64,000 nucleotides of DNA from Rachycentron canadum (lineage: Eukaryota; Chordata; Actinopteri; Carangiformes; Rachycentridae), in NCBI GenBank assembly GCA_038496675.1, contig CM076668.1, forward strand, positions 16,374,945 to 16,438,944. The letters run 5' to 3'. A program made the translations under genes and the position numbers. The notes under the pieces are model-generated. The model worked only from the letters and a program-made list of their open reading frames with translations, searched no databases and had not been told where the DNA came from. Of this stretch, positions 59,967 to 64,000 are shown piece by piece (positions within the stretch are counted from its first letter, which is position 1; every line of letters begins with the position of its first letter).

Positions 59967-61639
59967 GATCGTATACATTACTACAGAATGACAAAATAAG
60001 ATTTTTGTTGTTACAGATATTTGACTTTTTTTTTTTATTTGAGAGAGAGAGAGCAGAGAAAAAAAACCCTAAACAGAGGGATTGTCACTATAATGGCCAT
60101 ATCGATGTCTTGTTATAGTGATGTAATTCTCATTCATTCATGCAGCCCTGTCTTCTACCCATCACTTTTCTTTTCATCCTCACATCTGTCAAAGTCGAGA
60201 CAGGTAAGAGCACATATTTCCCCTCACAAACTGTTTTTACTATTTCTTCCCTTTAAAAGTCCTCATGGAAACCCAGCTGAATGTGTGGGTTGATCCCAGA
60301 ATAATTCATTCATGTCCTACAGTGGAAAAACAACACATCACTATGCACGAGTCTTGTTTCCAACTTGCCTGGGGAGACTCTGTCAGACAAAACGGGTATA
60401 TGGTGCCATGTATCACAGGAAAACAATAGTTTCTCCAGTGTATTTTTGTGCTGTGTTGCAGGTTCCAACTGGTGCAAATATCAGATGTCAAGAGGTTTTT
60501 ACCAGAACACACAATGGTCTTGTTTTGTTTGACAGTCCCAAACCTGAGGATTTTCTGTTTACTATCATGGAAACAGCAAATGTGTGGTGTTTTTGTCAAC
60601 TGAGATTAATGGTCGCATTAAATCTTTAAAGGACACAGATCTACGAGGGGATCTAACAGTGTGTCTGGTTTTTCTTTGTCAGCGTCCTAAAATTCACCCA
60701 ACACCACAGGCCTCACTCTCCTTTTTGTCTCTGACATAAAATTACAAAATTTGGTCTGACAGTGCAGCCACATTAAATAAAGGCAGGGTGGAGTGTTAAC
60801 CTCAGACATGACTGTAACCCTCTTGAGCTGATTGTCAGGAGTCATTCTTCTTCTGCTGACCTTTGTGTTCATTATGGCAAAGCTTCAGACATATTTTGGA
60901 CCCGCACAAGGTCACTTACAGTAAGTCACAGGAAACAAAAGTTGCATTACAAAGAATTATAAAGACAAAAAAAATAGCTCGGGACTTCTTTCCAAAGCCA
61001 TTGTGCTGAGTTAGATCTTCTGCAGCAAACAAAGAGAGGGAATTTCCCTGTTATTGGAGAGTCCGCTCATAAACGCGCATTTTTCTCATTGAGCCATAAA
61101 ACAATTGTAAGATCGAGGAGAATTTTGTTGCGTCCTCACAGTTTGTAATTAAATAACTCCGTCTTTTATAGCAGTGCAAATTACAAAGGTGAGCGATGAA
61201 GAGCACCGGGCTCAGCACAATGAGGTTACGTAATGTGATGGTCCTCGGCAGACCCTTGAGTGTCCAAGTGGTAAAAGATAATAGTGTGTGACATGAGATA
61301 AGAAACACCCTTTGAACCTAGAGTGCATACCTCTGCCTGCCAAGGCTTATTGATTTTCCACCAGATACAAATAATCATCTGGATCTGCAACCGACTGTAG
61401 AAACCAGCTACTAAAACAGTAAAGTTTTTACTTTTTTTTTTTTTTTTTATAATATATTTTTTTATATGTTAGAGCTGCTTGACTCAAAAGAAATTTAATC
61501 AGCAACTATTTTGATAATTGCATAATCACTTCAATACCAACTGTAGAAACTCATAGGTTTCAACACCACAAGATCCATATATAATAAAAATATGTAAAAA
61601 CAAACATGGTGATAAACGAAATTTAACTAGATCCACTTT

Positions 61640-61800
61640 AACTAGATCGACAGCAGAATGTAATGGATCCTTCCCTGGCTCCCTTCGTCCACCGTGTTTG
61701 CTGCAAATCGCTTCAGTACTTTTGTCGTAATCCAGCTGGCAACCAAACCAACAAACAAACAGACAAACCAATAATTAGCTCCTTGGCGGAGGTAATTATG
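61640..61800 (+). repeat. Dispersed teleost repeat fragment
   Basis: Contains ATGGATCCTTCCCTGGCTC, GTCGTAATCCAGCTGGCAAC, AACAAACAAACAGACAAACC and ends CTCCTTGGCGGAGGTAATTA, which I recognise from memory as a common fish repeat end. Non-coding. Confidence 0.5.
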
Positions 61801-62386
61801 GGCCTCACACACCCCTGTAAACACTCTGCTTTTCATTTCAGGGCTGAGGCGATCAATATTAAATCAACTACTACCTCAGGCTACACTGAGATACGATAAA
61901 AGCTTCCATTAAAAAAAAAAAAAAAGTAGGAAATTTGTTAATTCACGAAATAGTGAAGTGTTTTTTTTTTTAGCTCACTCAGTATCTGTAATTGTAATAA
62001 AATATAGTGCATCATAGGACCAGCTATTTCACAAGCAGAGTTTAACTTCCTTATATTGAATGAGGTTAAGTTAATAAAACAAAGCTTTCACTAGTCATAG
62101 CTGTCATGAACAGAGGAGCTGTTTACACTGGTGTGCAACTGAACCACATCCCTTCTGATGTAAAAAGCATGTGACTGTCTTCCCTCACAATTCCTCAGAA
62201 TTCAAAAATCCCCGTCTGGTAACCGTACGTGAATCACAGATCTTGATCCTCATTCTTCTCAATGGAAAACATGTTAGTTTTTTCTGCTTTGTGATCCAGG
62301 AAATATTTCTGTGTCCATCTGGACACATTTTAATGACCCCAAAAAAATAAAAATAAAAAGTTGTCGTGATTTTATTAAATGTCATT

Positions 62387-62806
62387 ACATGGCCAAAAGT
62401 ATGTGCACATGTGAAAATTACACCCACATATCACAGTCAAGCTCATTTGATTATATTGGGGCGTTATTATGCTGCTATAACATTCTCCATATCTCCCATT
62501 CAGTCACGAAAGCATCAGTAACATCCAGCGCTGATGTCGGATGTAAGGCGATGGCATTTCGCGACTCTTATTAAGGCTGCTCCAAATTCAGAGTTAAACA
62601 CCCCTGCTGGACCTGGCTTTGTGCACAGAGGCAGTCATCTTCAAACACACATCAAAAAGCCTTAAACTGTTCCCCTGAGCATTCAGGCCTATTATTGCCT
62701 ATACTATAAAGCTATACTGTGGCATTACTTGCAGCAAACCAAACCACAAAAACAGCCACAGTGCAAACGCACAAAAAAGGCACAGGTGTCCACACACTTT
62801 TGTCCA
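62387..62806. mobile_element. Non-autonomous DNA transposon (MITE), Tc1-like termini
   Basis: The left end ACATGGCCAAAAGTATGTGC and the right end CAGGTGTCCACACACTTTTG are imperfect inverted complements over about 20 bases. About 420 bases in total, with no transposase. The end sequence matches a terminal repeat common in fish genomes, recalled from memory. Confidence 0.6.
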
Positions 62807-64000
62807 CACGCTCTGGCATTCTGCAATATCACTGATGTACAGAAGCACTACTGTTAATTCCAACCTGTCAACAACACTATTTTGTAAATTTGATTTGTGC
62901 AATTTTGTAGAATCCAACTTTAACTCTGGAGGAAATGATGCAAAACAATTACAGTATCATGAGAAAGATGAGATAAGAAAGATATGTGGAGGACAAATTC
63001 TTGCTTCAGGCTCCAACATGTCTCGATGCCCAAAACTTGTTTCCTTTCCGGAAACAGGGGCATGACCCAGAACTGTACTTCACACTAATTTCCCGGAGTG
63101 GCAGACCCATTCCCATTTATCCTAAACTTTAGTGGAAGCTACGCCCTCGGTTCCCAACAGGCCTTTTTTTTTGTCTATGTGAGTAGAAACCAAAGGGGAC
63201 ATGGTTTGTCCTTTATGTGGTTGATGATTGTTGAGCTGCAGCTGACTCACCAGCACCATCAGAAAATATTCAAAACAAGCTATCAAAAGAATTTAACACA
63301 GTTATGTTGTTTATCAGCCAAAGCCATAGAACAGGATATACCCCTAAGGGTGAATTAGGTTGTACTTTATACATGTATAATGATAATAATATTGAATACT
63401 TTGAATATTTATTTTCTGAAAATTTGCATTTTTGCACATTTTCATAAGGGTCATCACCTGTCTCTTTCTAAACAAGGTAAAACTGTACTATTTCCTTAAA
63501 AAGGGACAAAGTCGCAGACATTAACCTGTTGTTTTTGGCAAAATGTTACAACACAAGTGTAGACTTTTCTAGAGCTGCTTCATTAATCATCACTTTAAAT
63601 CATTTTTTATAGTACGTTTAATGTTATGTAAAATATTATTATTTCTTGCTTCTCAAATATGACTTGGTGCCTTTCTTTGCCGTATACGATAGTAAACCAA
63701 ATAATTTTATATGTAAATTTATTTTATTTTATATATAAAATAATGAAAAAAATGATGAATAATGAAAATAATGTGTTAGTTACAGCCCTAGATATCTAAT
63801 GGTCTTTTCGTTTAAAGACTGTTTGGATGAGCTTTTGTTGAATTTTACATCTCACACATACAGAGGTTAAATCTAACTGTGAAACCTTTTCTACTGTGAT
63901 GACCTTGGTTTCCTCTCCAGTCTTGTCTTTGTGTTATTGTGGGTCTTTCCTGCGTGTGCACACATCTGTCTTCTCTTCTGTGCAGCTGCACTGAACTTTG

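Larger units (their letters stand above)
59674..64000 (-). other. pgs1 intron 1 (partial)
   Basis: No exon encoding a mitochondrial presequence was seen, so exon 1 is probably beyond the window. Contains a degenerate (AACAT)n stretch at 59891-59966, a dispersed repeat near 61640-61800, a MITE at 62387-62806 and otherwise AT-rich DNA. Confidence 0.6.

Noticed and set aside
59674..64000. pgs1 exon 1 inside the window
   Set aside because: No Arg/Ala-rich presequence frame with an initiating ATG and a matching-phase donor was found on the minus strand.

Overview
The window is vertebrate genomic DNA from a ray-finned, most likely percomorph, fish. The evidence is intron-rich genes with GT-AG splicing, teleost-like intron sizes, many (CA)n/(TG)n microsatellites, and decayed Tc1/mariner and L1-like elements plus dispersed repeats familiar from teleost genomes. 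The species cannot be named from the sequence. Two assembly gaps are present: 396 Ns inside an AT repeat, and a single N inside a GATA repeat.

Three protein genes are supported exon by exon. (1) timp2, + strand, exons 2-5 (1520-7645); exon 1 with the signal peptide lies upstream of the window. (2) cyth1 (cytohesin-1, an Arf GEF), + strand, complete, 13 coding exons (21207-36435), including a 3-nucleotide alternative micro-exon at 34317-34319. (3) pgs1 (mitochondrial phosphatidylglycerophosphate synthase), - strand, exons 2-10 (59673 down to 44975); exon 1 with the mitochondrial presequence lies beyond the right edge. cyth1 and pgs1 are convergent.

Layout: 1-7645 timp2 introns and exons; 7646-about 9010 timp2 3' UTR; about 9010-20980 intergenic DNA with two L1-like relics, the AT gap, a Tc1 relic and a possible alternative cyth1 first exon; 20985-37190 cyth1 promoter, gene and 3' UTR; 37190-44974 intergenic DNA and pgs1 3' UTR; 44975-64000 pgs1, with introns full of repeats.

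The three genes do not form a pathway: one inhibits extracellular metalloproteinases, one controls Arf and membrane traffic, one makes the cardiolipin precursor. They share conserved microsynteny. As I recall human 17q25.3, the order is PGS1-DNAH17-CYTH1-USP36-TIMP2 with the same relative orientations. Here DNAH17 and USP36 are absent from the intervals, as expected for one fractionated copy of the block after the teleost genome duplication. I found no wholly new system. The most informative signals are the cytohesin micro-exon, the phase-compatible candidate first exon, the composite L1 relic flanked by 77-bp direct repeats, the head-to-head Tc1 relic, and a three-copy repeat with a CTCF-like core.
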